In this document: positions 24,628-33,084 of the stretch, piece by piece
Layout of the letters: each line of letters starts with the position of its first letter
Numbering within the stretch: the stretch's first letter is position 1
From: Pelomonas lactea
GTDB taxonomy: Bacteria; Pseudomonadota; Gammaproteobacteria; Burkholderiales; Burkholderiaceae_C
Reading direction: 5' to 3'
DNA length: 64,000 nucleotides
Assembly: GCF_043555885.1 (NCBI RefSeq)
Contig: NZ_JBIGHX010000007.1
Location: 124,001-188,000, forward strand
Notes under the pieces: generated by a model
What the model saw: the letters and a program-made list of their open reading frames with translations, nothing else
What the model was told of the DNA's origin: nothing
The model's database searches: none
Program-made: the position numbers and the translations under genes

Positions 24628-27600
24628 ATGCCCCGCTTTCGCATCGCCGCACTCGCGGCTGCCCTGTGCGCCACCAGCGCATGGGCGGCCGGCACCTCAG
24701 GCTTCTACCGCCAGCCCACCCTGCAGGGCGACAGCGTCTACTTCGTCGCCGAGGGCGACCTCTGGCGCACCGCCGGCAACGGCGGCGCCGCGCAGCGGCT
24801 GACCACCCACCCGGGGCTGGAGAGCCAGCCCGTCGTGTCGCCCGACGGCCAGTGGCTGGCCTTCACCGGCCAGTACGACGGCGGCACCGAGATCTACCTG
24901 ATGCCGGTGGCCGGCGGCACGCCGAAGCGGCTGACGTGGGAAGGCGGCGGCATGCGCGTGTGGGGCTTCACGGCCGCGGGCGAGGTGCTCTACACCGGCC
25001 TGGACGCCCGCCCCGGCGCGCAGCTGTTCGCCGTCGACGTGAAGACCGGCCAGCGCCGCCAACTGCCCGTGGGCCAGGCCAGTGACGCCGCGCTGAGCGC
25101 CGACGGCAAGACGCTGTACTTCACGCGCAACGGCCTGCGCAGCGACAACGCGCGCCAGTACCGCGGCGGCGCCATCGCGCGGCTGTGGGTGCTGGACCTC
25201 ACCGGCAATGGCGAGGCCCGCCCCTTCGTCGCCGAAGGCAACAACGACCGCCGCCCCCTGCCCTACCGTGCCGCGAATGGCGAGGCGCGCGTGGCCTTCC
25301 TGTCCGACCGCGACGGCTCGGTCAACATCTGGTCGGTCAACACGCAGGGCGCCGACCTGCGCCAGCACAGCACGCACAAGGGCTGGGACATCCGCCACGC
25401 CGACGTGGAGGGCGGCCGCGCCGTCTACGCGCTGGGCGCCGACCTCTACACGCTGGACCTCGCACCCGGCGCCGCGCCGAGGAAGCTGGACATCGCGCTG
25501 GGTGGCGACTTCGACCAGATGCGCGAGCGCTGGATCAAGAAGCCGCAGGACTTCCTGACCGACCAGGCCTTCGCCCCCAACGGCGAGCGCGTGCTGCTGG
25601 CCGCGCGCGGCCACCTCGCGACGCAGGGCGTGCAGCAACTGCGCCGCGCCGAGCTGCCGCAGCCGGCCGACGGCCGCTGCAAGCACGGCGAGTTCAGCAG
25701 CGACAGCAGGAGCGTCTTTGCCATCTGCGACTTCAGCGGCGAGCACGAGATCTGGCGCTTTGCGGCCAATGGCACCGGCCAGCCCGAGCGCATCACCAGC
25801 GGAGCGACCACGCAGCGCATGGAGCTGCTGCCCTCGCCCGATGGCCGCTGGCTGGCCCACACCGACAAGGAAGGCCGCCTCTGGCTGACCGACGTGAAGA
25901 CCCAGGCCACGCGCGAGATCGCCCGCAGCACGCTGGGCGCCCCGCCACAGCTGCAGGCCTGGAGCCCCGACGGCCAGGTGCTGGCGTGGCAGCAGTCGCT
26001 GCGCCACGCAGACCGCACGCAGCTGCAGCTCTACCGCGTGGCCGACGGCCGCACGCACACGCTGACCAGCGACCGCTACGACACCGAGGGCGCCGCCTTC
26101 AGCCCCGACGGCCAGTGGCTGTACTTCACCTCCAGCCGCAACTTCGCCACCACCGGCAACGGCAGCCCCTGGGGCGACCGCAACACCGGCCCGTTCTTCG
26201 GCTTCCGAAGCAAGCTGTACGCCGTGGCGCTGCAGCCGGGCCTGCGCTCGCCGTTCGCCGCCAAGGACGAGCTGGAGTCCCCCGCCGAGAAAAAGGCCGA
26301 CGAGCAGCGCGCAGAAGACCGCAAGGCCACCGACAAGGCGCCCACCGAGCGCAAGGCCGATGCAAAGGACAGCAAGGATGGCAAGGACGACAAGAAGGCC
26401 GCCGCCCCCGAGAAGAGGGGCAAGCCCGCCATCGTCTTCGAGGGCTTGAACGAGCGGCTCTACGAGCTGCCCGTGCCGGCCGGCACCTACCGCGCGCTGC
26501 GCACCGACGGCAAGCGGCTTTGGTTCCTGGACCGCGACCTGGACGGCAAGACCCAGCTCAAGTCCATCGGCATCGACAACCAGGGCGGTGCCCCCGAGGT
26601 GCTGGCCAGCGACGTGCGCGCCTACGAGCTGAGCGCCGACGGCAAGAAGCTGATGCTGGTGCGCAACCAGGGCCAGGCCGCGCCGGAGGTGCTCATCGTC
26701 GACGCCGCGCCCAAGCTGCCGGCCGACCTGTCCAAGCTGACCGTGCGCTGGAGTGACTGGCAGATCGCCACGCAGCCGCGCGCCGAGTGGCGGCAGATGT
26801 TCGCCGACGCGTGGCGCATGCACCGCGACCACTTCTACGACAAGGACATGCACGGCGTGGACTGGGCGGCCGTGCGCTCCAAGTACGCCCCGCTGGTGGA
26901 CCGTGTGACCGACCGCTTCGAGCTGGGCGAGCTGATGGCGCAGATGGTGTCCGAGCTGGGCGCGCTGCACAGCCAGGTGGGCGTGGGCGACACCCGCCCC
27001 GGCCCCGACGAGCCGGGCCTGGCGGGCCTGGGCGGGCGCTTCTCGCGCGCGCCGGGCGGCTGGCGCATCGACGCCATCTACGGCCACGAGCTGGAGCTGC
27101 CGGCCGAGGCCCCGCCGCTGGCCGCGGCCGGCGTCGACCTGAAGGTGGGCGACGTCATCACGCACGTGAACGGCCGCGCCACGGCCGACGCACCGCACAT
27201 CCTGGAGCTGCTGCGCGGCCAGGCCGGCCGTCAGGTGCTGCTGGACGTGAAGCGCGCCGACGGCAAGCCCATGCAGCGCATCGTCACGCCGGTGGCGCAG
27301 ATGCGCGAGAACCAGCTGCGCTACAACGACTGGCGCGTCAGCCGCGCCCGCACGGTGGAGCAGCTGGGCCAGGGCCGCATCGGCTACGTGCACCTGCGCG
27401 CGATGGGCCCCAACGACATCGCCGACTTCGTGCGCGAGTTCTACGCCGCCGGCGACCGCGACGGCCTCATCATCGACGTGCGCTACAACAACGGCGGCAA
27501 CATCGACAGCTGGATCCTGGAGAAGCTGCTGCGCCGCGCCTGGGCCTTCTGGCAGCCGCGCTCGCCGGCCGGCAGCCCGGTCTACGCCAACATGCAGAAT

Positions 27601-27990
27601 GTCTGGCGCGGCCACACGGTGGTGCTGATGAACGAGGACACGTACAGCGATGGCGAGACCTTCTCCGAAGGCTTCAAGCGCCTGCAGCTGGGCCCCGTCA
27701 TCGGCAAGCGCAGCTCGGGCGCGGGCGTGTGGCTGTCCGACCGCAACCGCCTCATCGACAACGGCATCATGCGCGCCGCCGAGACCGGCCAGATGGACGC
27801 CAGCGGCCGCTTCCTCATCGAGGGCGTGGGCGTGACGCCGGACATCGAGGTGGACAACCTGCCGCGCGCCACCTTCCTGGGCCAGGACGCGCAACTGGAC
27901 GCCGCCATCGCCGAGCTGAAGAAGCGCATCGCCGAGCAGCCGGTGGCACCGGTCAAGCCGGGCGCCTACCCGCGCCCGGTCAGGCCCTGA
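24628..27990 (+). CDS. S41 family peptidase, Tricorn protease homologue
   Basis: Large predicted periplasmic serine peptidase of 1120 residues. Order: signal peptide (to about residue 21), WD40/TolB-like beta-propeller repeats with SPDGQWLAF and SADGKTLYF blades (about 30-540), a Lys/Asp/Glu-rich insert (about 555-600), a second propeller region, the tail-specific core domain, a PDZ domain (about 790-890), and the S41 catalytic domain with nucleophile Ser1007 in TYSDGE. The start at 24628 has GAGGAG upstream and gives a signal peptide; an ATG at 24604 is in frame but lacks both. Likely degrades peptides in the envelope. Confidence 0.9.
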   Translation: MPRFRIAALAAALCATSAWAAGTSGFYRQPTLQGDSVYFVAEGDLWRTAGNGGAAQRLTTHPGLESQPVVSPDGQWLAFTGQYDGGTEIYLMPVAGGTPKRLTWEGGGMRVWGFTAAGEVLYTGLDARPGAQLFAVDVKTGQRRQLPVGQASDAALSADGKTLYFTRNGLRSDNARQYRGGAIARLWVLDLTGNGEARPFVAEGNNDRRPLPYRAANGEARVAFLSDRDGSVNIWSVNTQGADLRQHSTHKGWDIRHADVEGGRAVYALGADLYTLDLAPGAAPRKLDIALGGDFDQMRERWIKKPQDFLTDQAFAPNGERVLLAARGHLATQGVQQLRRAELPQPADGRCKHGEFSSDSRSVFAICDFSGEHEIWRFAANGTGQPERITSGATTQRMELLPSPDGRWLAHTDKEGRLWLTDVKTQATREIARSTLGAPPQLQAWSPDGQVLAWQQSLRHADRTQLQLYRVADGRTHTLTSDRYDTEGAAFSPDGQWLYFTSSRNFATTGNGSPWGDRNTGPFFGFRSKLYAVALQPGLRSPFAAKDELESPAEKKADEQRAEDRKATDKAPTERKADAKDSKDGKDDKKAAAPEKRGKPAIVFEGLNERLYELPVPAGTYRALRTDGKRLWFLDRDLDGKTQLKSIGIDNQGGAPEVLASDVRAYELSADGKKLMLVRNQGQAAPEVLIVDAAPKLPADLSKLTVRWSDWQIATQPRAEWRQMFADAWRMHRDHFYDKDMHGVDWAAVRSKYAPLVDRVTDRFELGELMAQMVSELGALHSQVGVGDTRPGPDEPGLAGLGGRFSRAPGGWRIDAIYGHELELPAEAPPLAAAGVDLKVGDVITHVNGRATADAPHILELLRGQAGRQVLLDVKRADGKPMQRIVTPVAQMRENQLRYNDWRVSRARTVEQLGQGRIGYVHLRAMGPNDIADFVREFYAAGDRDGLIIDVRYNNGGNIDSWILEKLLRRAWAFWQPRSPAGSPVYANMQNVWRGHTVVLMNEDTYSDGETFSEGFKRLQLGPVIGKRSSGAGVWLSDRNRLIDNGIMRAAETGQMDASGRFLIEGVGVTPDIEVDNLPRATFLGQDAQLDAAIAELKKRIAEQPVAPVKPGAYPRPVRP

Positions 27991-28051
27991 CGACGCAGCC
28001 GGCCCCCATCCGGGCCGCGCCAGCGTGCCGGATTCGGCAGGTCGGGCCGGT

Positions 28052-28066
28052 TGTTGCAGTGCAACA
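28052..28066. promoter_or_regulatory. perfect 7-base inverted repeat upstream of the diguanylate cyclase gene
   Basis: TGTTGCA G TGCAACA is a perfect palindrome about 120 bases before the cyclase start. It could be a regulator binding site or the loop-proximal part of a hairpin after the peptidase gene (flanked by GGCCGG and CGGCCGG). No promoter elements can be assigned with confidence. Confidence 0.35.
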
Positions 28067-28187
28067 GCAGCGGGGCGGCCGGATCTGACGCCACCATTCG
28101 GACTGCACAAACAACCGGGCCCCGCCGGGCGCCGCCGCAGGCATGCGGCGCAGCGCCGGGGCCGGCCACGCGTGGGAAGGGCAGAAC

Positions 28188-29789
28188 GTGACCGAGGGCA
28201 ACGACGACATCGCACTGCATCGCGCGCATGAGGCGCTGGAGGTGGGCGACATCGAGCAGGCGACCTACCTCGCCCGCCAGGTGCTGAAGAACGCCCAGGC
28301 CGGCCGCAACATGCTGCACGAGGGCCGCGCGCTCGCCTGCCTGGCCGACTGCGACCGGCAGCTCTCGCAGTTGCGCCGCGCCTACAGCAACAGCCAATCC
28401 GCCGTACACCTGCTGCGCCAGGCGCAGGACCTGGCCGGCGAGGTGATGGCGCTGACGACGCTGGCCCACGTGGCCACCAACCTGGGCCGCGTGGACGAGG
28501 CCATCGAGAGCGCGCTGCTGGCCGTCGGCCTGTCCGACGGGCTGCCGCTGTCGCACCTGCAGCCGCTGGTGCACAACTACCTGGGCGTGGCCTTCTGCTG
28601 GGGCCAGGACTTCGGCCGCGCCGAGTCGGCGCTGGAGCGCTCGGCCGATCTCGTGCATGTCGACGAGCCCTCGGCCAGCCCGCTGCAGCCACTGCTGAAC
28701 CTGGCCTTCCTGGAGGCGTTCCGGCTCGCGGTGCTGCGCTTCGAGTCCGGCATCGCGCCGCCCGTGGGCAAGCTGAACGCGCGGCTGGCGGACTGCGGCG
28801 ACATCATCGAGCGCCATGGCGACGAGGGGCTGCTGCTGGGCATGACCGAGGCCACGCGCACGCTGTTCCACGTGCTCAAGGGGCTGGCCGCCGCGTGGTC
28901 CGGCGACCTCACGGCTGCCGCGGGCGAGCTGCAGTGGTGCGACGCCTGGCAGACCCGCGACGGCCGCACGACCTGGCTGGTGGGCATGCGGCACTGGCTG
29001 GAGGCCGAGGCCGCCTGGGCCTGCCACGACCCGGGCCTGGCTGCCGACCTGGGCCGCGAGATGATCCGCGCCGCCACGCAGGCCGAGCATGAGCAGCTGG
29101 CCTGCCTGGGCCACCGCGTGGTGGCGACCGTGGAGCGCGCGCGCGGCGACAGCCGGGCCGAGGCCGACGAGCTGCGCCGCCTGCACCAGCGCGAGCAGGC
29201 CATCCGGCGCGAGGCGCTGGACAGCCGGGACCAGGCCGCCGCCCGGCAGCTGGAGGCCCGCACATCGGCAAACCAGATCCTGCGGCTGGAATCCCGCTCG
29301 CGCATGCTGGAGCGGCTGTCGCTGGAAGACAGCCTGACCCGCATCCCGAACCGGCGCGCGCTGGACCGGCAGCTGCAGGCCCGCATGGCCACGCCGATGG
29401 ACGCGGGCCGGCAGACCTGCGTCGCCCTCATCGACGTGGACCGCTTCAAGCAGATCAACGACGGCTTCTCCCACCACGTCGGCGACCAGGTGCTCAAGGT
29501 CGTGGCGAGCGTGCTGACGCAGTCGGTGCGCACCGGAGACTTCGTCGCGCGCATGGCGGGCGACGAGTTCGTCGTGCTGTTCGATCGCGCGACGCTCGCG
29601 GAGGCGCAGCAGGTCTGCGCGCGCATGAAGTGGGCCATCCACCAGCACGGCTGGGAGGCCATCGCGCCAGGGCTGCGCGTGAGCATCAGCATCGGGCTGG
29701 AGCAGGCGCGCGCCGGCGAGTCCATGCAGACGCTGCTGCAGCGCAGCGACGACCGCATGTACGCCGACAAGCGCGGCCGCAGCGCCTAG
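28188..29789 (+). CDS. diguanylate cyclase with N-terminal TPR-like domain
   Basis: Predicted cyclic-di-GMP synthase of 533 residues. The first 360 residues are helical repeats of TPR type; a coiled coil (about 320-355) leads into a GGDEF domain starting near DSLTRIPNRRALDRQ. The signature reads AGDEF (residues 457-461), a variant known to be active in some cyclases. No autoinhibitory RxxD is evident at the usual spacing. No membrane segment, so cytoplasmic. I favour the GTG at 28188 with GGAAGG upstream; an in-frame ATG at 28143 adds 15 residues. Confidence 0.88.
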   Translation: MTEGNDDIALHRAHEALEVGDIEQATYLARQVLKNAQAGRNMLHEGRALACLADCDRQLSQLRRAYSNSQSAVHLLRQAQDLAGEVMALTTLAHVATNLGRVDEAIESALLAVGLSDGLPLSHLQPLVHNYLGVAFCWGQDFGRAESALERSADLVHVDEPSASPLQPLLNLAFLEAFRLAVLRFESGIAPPVGKLNARLADCGDIIERHGDEGLLLGMTEATRTLFHVLKGLAAAWSGDLTAAAGELQWCDAWQTRDGRTTWLVGMRHWLEAEAAWACHDPGLAADLGREMIRAATQAEHEQLACLGHRVVATVERARGDSRAEADELRRLHQREQAIRREALDSRDQAAARQLEARTSANQILRLESRSRMLERLSLEDSLTRIPNRRALDRQLQARMATPMDAGRQTCVALIDVDRFKQINDGFSHHVGDQVLKVVASVLTQSVRTGDFVARMAGDEFVVLFDRATLAEAQQVCARMKWAIHQHGWEAIAPGLRVSISIGLEQARAGESMQTLLQRSDDRMYADKRGRSA

Positions 29790-29894
29790 GGCCTGTCCAC
29801 CCGCCTGTTCACGCGACGGGAAGCCCGCTTGCCGTCGATGGCCCGGTGCACCGACGCTTTCAACCGCGTCGGCGCGGCGGCCGCCGGCAGGGGC

Positions 29895-30233
29895 TCAGAG
29901 CTCGCCGGCCGCGTCCCGCTGCGTGGGCCACGGCGCATGTGGCGGGAACACCCACGCGCCCGTCTCGGCCCGGCCGCGCAGCACCCGCGCATGGCGGCCG
30001 CCGAACCGGCGGTCCTCGCAGGCGTGGAACGACGTCCACGCCACCGTGTAGTGAATGGCAATGTGCTCTGCCGACGTTTCCACACCGGTCACCGTGACGC
30101 CGGCACGCTGCGCCAGCTCGTCGAACTCGACGACGCTGAGGTCCAGCGCGGCATCGAGGGTGCCGGCCTGCACCTGTTCATCGACGTGGCGCAGCAGGTC
30201 CGTGCCCGACGCGGGAAGCGGCAGCCGTACCAC
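29895..30233 (-). CDS. conserved small protein downstream of tyrS
   Basis: 112-residue product starting at a GTG directly abutting the tyrS stop, so probably cotranscribed with it. The sequence is normal in composition (VVEFDELAQRAGVTVTG, HIAIHYTVAWTSFHACE) and shows no signal peptide, membrane segment or motif I recognise. Adjacent translation and a plausible protein-like sequence support a real gene. Function unknown. Confidence 0.6.
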   Translation of the reverse strand: MVRLPLPASGTDLLRHVDEQVQAGTLDAALDLSVVEFDELAQRAGVTVTGVETSAEHIAIHYTVAWTSFHACEDRRFGGRHARVLRGRAETGAWVFPPHAPWPTQRDAAGEL

Positions 30234-31460
30234 TCAGCTCAGCACCACCCGCGCGAACTTGCGCTTGCCGACCTGCAGCACATGCTCGCCGGCGTCCAGC
30301 TTGACGCCCTTGTCCGAGATCACCTCGCCGGCACGGCGCACGCCGCCCTGCTCCACCATACGCAGCCCCTCGCTGGTGGACGCCACCAGGCCGGCGGCCT
30401 TCAGCACCTGGGCCAGCCCCATCGGTGCGCCGGTCAGCTGCACCGTCGGGATGTCGTCCGGGATGCCGCCCTTGGAGCGGTTGATGAAGTCCTGCTCGGC
30501 CGCGTCCGCCGCCGCGGCGCTGTGGAAGCGCGCGGTGATCTCCTTGGCCAGCGCGACCTTCGCGTCCTTGGGGTTGCGGCCCGCCTCCACCTCGGCCTTC
30601 AGCGCGGCGATCGCGGCGATGGACTTGAACGACAGCAGGTCGTACCACTTCCACATCTGCACGTCGCTGATGGACAGGATCTTGGCGAACATCGTGTTCG
30701 GCGCTTCCGTGATGCCGATGTAGTTGTTCTTGGACTTGGACATCTTCTCGACGCCGTCCAGGCCCTCCAGCAGCGGCATGGTCAGGATGCACTGCGGCTC
30801 CTGGCCGTACTCCTGCTGCAGGTGGCGCCCCATCAGCAGGTTGAACTTCTGGTCGGTGCCGCCGAGCTCCAGGTCGGCCTTCAGCGCCACCGAGTCGTAG
30901 CCCTGCATCAGCGGGTACAGGAACTCGTGCACCGAGATCGGCGTGCCGGCCGCGAAGCGCTTCGTGAAGTCGTCGCGCTCCATCATGCGCGCCACCGTGT
31001 ACTTGGCCGCCAGCTGGATCAGGCCGGCCGCGCCCAGCGGCTCGCTCCACTCGGAGTTGTAGCGGATCTCCGTCTTCGCCGGGTCCAGCACCAGCTTGGC
31101 CTGGGCGTAGTAGGTCTCGGCGTTGGCCTGGATCTGTTCCTTCGTCAGTGGCGGGCGCGTCGCGTTGCGGCCCGACGGGTCACCGATCAGCGACGTGAAG
31201 TCGCCGATCAGGAAGATGACCTGGTGCCCCAGGTCCTGCAGCTGGCGCATCTTGTTGAGCACCACGGTGTGGCCGACGTGGATGTCCGGCGCCGTCGGGT
31301 CCAGGCCCAGCTTGATGCGCAGCGGCACGCCCGTGGCGGCCGAGCGGGCCAGCTTCTTCGTCCACTCGGCCTCCGGCAGCAGTTCTTCCACGCCGCGGCG
31401 GGAGATGGCCAGCGCTTCCTGCACGGCATCGGTGATCGGGAACTGAGGAGCGTCGGACAT
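30234..31460 (-). CDS. tyrS: tyrosine--tRNA ligase
   Basis: Charges tRNA-Tyr with tyrosine in the cytoplasm. The 408-residue product has the class I signatures: HVGH at residues 61-64 (HIGH box) and KMSKS near residue 235, with LGGTDQKFNLLMGR between, and a C-terminal S4-like domain (VLQVGKRKFARVVL). The short spacing and HVGH form are those of the TyrRS type common in betaproteobacteria. Start chosen at ATG 31460; an ATG at 31472 is in frame. Divergent from the M23 peptidase gene, with an inverted repeat just upstream. Confidence 0.97.
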   Translation of the reverse strand: MSDAPQFPITDAVQEALAISRRGVEELLPEAEWTKKLARSAATGVPLRIKLGLDPTAPDIHVGHTVVLNKMRQLQDLGHQVIFLIGDFTSLIGDPSGRNATRPPLTKEQIQANAETYYAQAKLVLDPAKTEIRYNSEWSEPLGAAGLIQLAAKYTVARMMERDDFTKRFAAGTPISVHEFLYPLMQGYDSVALKADLELGGTDQKFNLLMGRHLQQEYGQEPQCILTMPLLEGLDGVEKMSKSKNNYIGITEAPNTMFAKILSISDVQMWKWYDLLSFKSIAAIAALKAEVEAGRNPKDAKVALAKEITARFHSAAAADAAEQDFINRSKGGIPDDIPTVQLTGAPMGLAQVLKAAGLVASTSEGLRMVEQGGVRRAGEVISDKGVKLDAGEHVLQVGKRKFARVVLS

Positions 31461-31469
31461 GGCGCGGCG

Positions 31470-31490
31470 CATTCGGCAACAAACCGAATG
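31470..31490. promoter_or_regulatory. inverted repeat in the tyrS/M23 divergent region
   Basis: CATTCGG and CCGAATG form perfect 7-base arms around CAACAAA, ten bases upstream of tyrS ATG. A second palindrome, CCGGCATGCCGG, lies at 31523-31534, and a TAGAAT -10-like box at about 31550 could serve the peptidase gene. These sites mark the divergent control region; the regulator is unknown. Confidence 0.4.
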
Positions 31491-31573
31491 AAAGTGTTAA
31501 GTGATTGATCCATCGGGGTAAACCGGCATGCCGGGTAGGACAAAGCCGTTAGAATTCACCCTTCGAATTGGGG

Positions 31574-31588
31574 GTGTTGTTTCAACAC
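31574..31588 (+). other. hairpin in the 5' leader of the M23 peptidase gene
   Basis: GTGTTG TTT CAACAC forms a perfect 6-pair hairpin, followed by GGGGCC/GGCCCC pairing at 31616-31638, within the leader before the GTG start at 31696. It may shape mRNA stability or translation; no known riboswitch class is recognised. Confidence 0.35.
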
Positions 31589-31695
31589 AACCAAGCAGGA
31601 TTTTAAGGGCAGCCCGGGGCCCCACCCGGTGCGGCCCCTTCGCGTGGAACCGGCCCGGCCGGGATTGCCCCAGCGACAACCCCGGGATACCGAGC

Positions 31696-33084
31696 GTGAC
31701 CGTTTTCCAGCAACGCCTAGAGCAAGTCAAAACTGCCCTCAGCAGCGCCGAAGCCTTCGCGGCCCGTCACCCGCGCGCACTGACCGCCTCGGTCGTCGGC
31801 GCCCTCAGCTGCTTCGCCGTCACCGCCTTCGGCATTGCGCCGCTGGCCCCGGATGCCGCCGCGCTGCCCAAGCGCACCGTCATCGAGACGCTGGCCACGC
31901 CCAGCATCGAGGCCCAGCTGGACGAGCTCGCCGCCCACAGCATCGGGCTGGCCCGCACCGAGATCACGCGTTCCAGCGACACGCCCGACACGCTGCTGCG
32001 CCGCGCCGGCGCATTCGACGCCGCCGCCGCCGCCTTCCTGCGCAACGACCCGCTGGGCCGCCGCGTGCTGCAGGGCCGCGCCGGCAAGCGCGTGCACGTC
32101 ACGGCAGACGCCTCGGGCCAGGTGCAGCAGATCGTCGTGCGCTTCCCTGCCGAGAAGGTCGAGCAGCAGGGCAGCCACTTCACGCGCCTGACCATCGCCC
32201 GCGACGGCGCCGGCTTCACGGCCCGCACCGAGCAGGCGCCGCTGCAGGCCCAGGTCGCGCTGGGCAGCGGCAGCATCCGCACCTCGCTGTTCGCCGCGAC
32301 CGACGACGCCAACATCCCCGACGCCATCGCCTCGCAGATGGCCGACATGTTCTCCGGCGACATCGACTTCCACCGCGAACTGCGCAAAGGCGACCGCTTC
32401 AGCATCGTCTACGAGACGCTGACCGCCGACGGCGAGCCCATCACCTGGGACGGCGGCGTCGGCCGCCTGCTGGCCGGCGAGTTCACGAACAACGGCCGCA
32501 CCTACTCGGCCGTCTATTTCAAGGACAGTGCCACCGGCAAGGCCAGCTTCTACGGCTTCGACGGCCAGAGCAAGCGCCGCGCCTTCCTGGCCAGCCCGAT
32601 GGAGTTCTCGCGCATCACCAGCGGCTTCGCGATGCGCTTCCACCCCATCCTGAACACCTGGCGCCAGCACAACGGCACCGACTACGGCGCCCCCACCGGC
32701 ACCGCCGTGCGCTCGGTGGGCGACGGCGTCGTCGAGATGGCCGGCTGGCAGAACGGCTTCGGCAACGTCGTGCATGTGCGCCACAGCGGCGACCGCACCA
32801 CCGTCTACGCCCACCTGAGCAAGATCGACGTGAAGAAGGGCCAGCGCATCGACCAGGGCCAGCGCATCGGCGCGGTCGGCGCCACCGGCTGGGCCACCGG
32901 CCCGCACCTGCACTTCGAGTTCCGCGTCGGCGGCCGCCACGTGGACCCGCGCACCATCGCCCGCGCGTCCGAAGCGGTCACGCTGCCCGGCTACGCCAAG
33001 GCGCAGTTCCAGCAGACGGTGGCCAGCGTGAAGACCCAGCTGGCCGTCGCCGAGACGATGGATGGCGTCTCTGCGGCCGACTGA
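31696..33084 (+). CDS. M23 family metallopeptidase (LytM-type murein endopeptidase)
   Basis: Predicted envelope peptidoglycan hydrolase of 462 residues. A hydrophobic segment near residues 32-52 anchors or exports it. The middle has OapA/LysM-like features (FHRELRKGDRFSIVYE) and the C-terminus holds the LytM domain with zinc ligands HNGTD (HxxxD) and HLHFE (HxH). Such proteins cleave peptide crosslinks in murein, as MepM does. Start is a GTG at 31696; the family neighbourhood tyrS, M23 peptidase, anmK is conserved in Burkholderiales. It overlaps anmK by 23 bases, linking murein cleavage with fragment recycling. Confidence 0.9.
   Translation: MTVFQQRLEQVKTALSSAEAFAARHPRALTASVVGALSCFAVTAFGIAPLAPDAAALPKRTVIETLATPSIEAQLDELAAHSIGLARTEITRSSDTPDTLLRRAGAFDAAAAAFLRNDPLGRRVLQGRAGKRVHVTADASGQVQQIVVRFPAEKVEQQGSHFTRLTIARDGAGFTARTEQAPLQAQVALGSGSIRTSLFAATDDANIPDAIASQMADMFSGDIDFHRELRKGDRFSIVYETLTADGEPITWDGGVGRLLAGEFTNNGRTYSAVYFKDSATGKASFYGFDGQSKRRAFLASPMEFSRITSGFAMRFHPILNTWRQHNGTDYGAPTGTAVRSVGDGVVEMAGWQNGFGNVVHVRHSGDRTTVYAHLSKIDVKKGQRIDQGQRIGAVGATGWATGPHLHFEFRVGGRHVDPRTIARASEAVTLPGYAKAQFQQTVASVKTQLAVAETMDGVSAAD

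Noticed and set aside
24697..28692. 1331-residue minus-strand frame opposite the Tricorn-like gene
   Set aside because: Antisense shadow; the plus strand has signal peptide, propeller, PDZ and S41 motifs.
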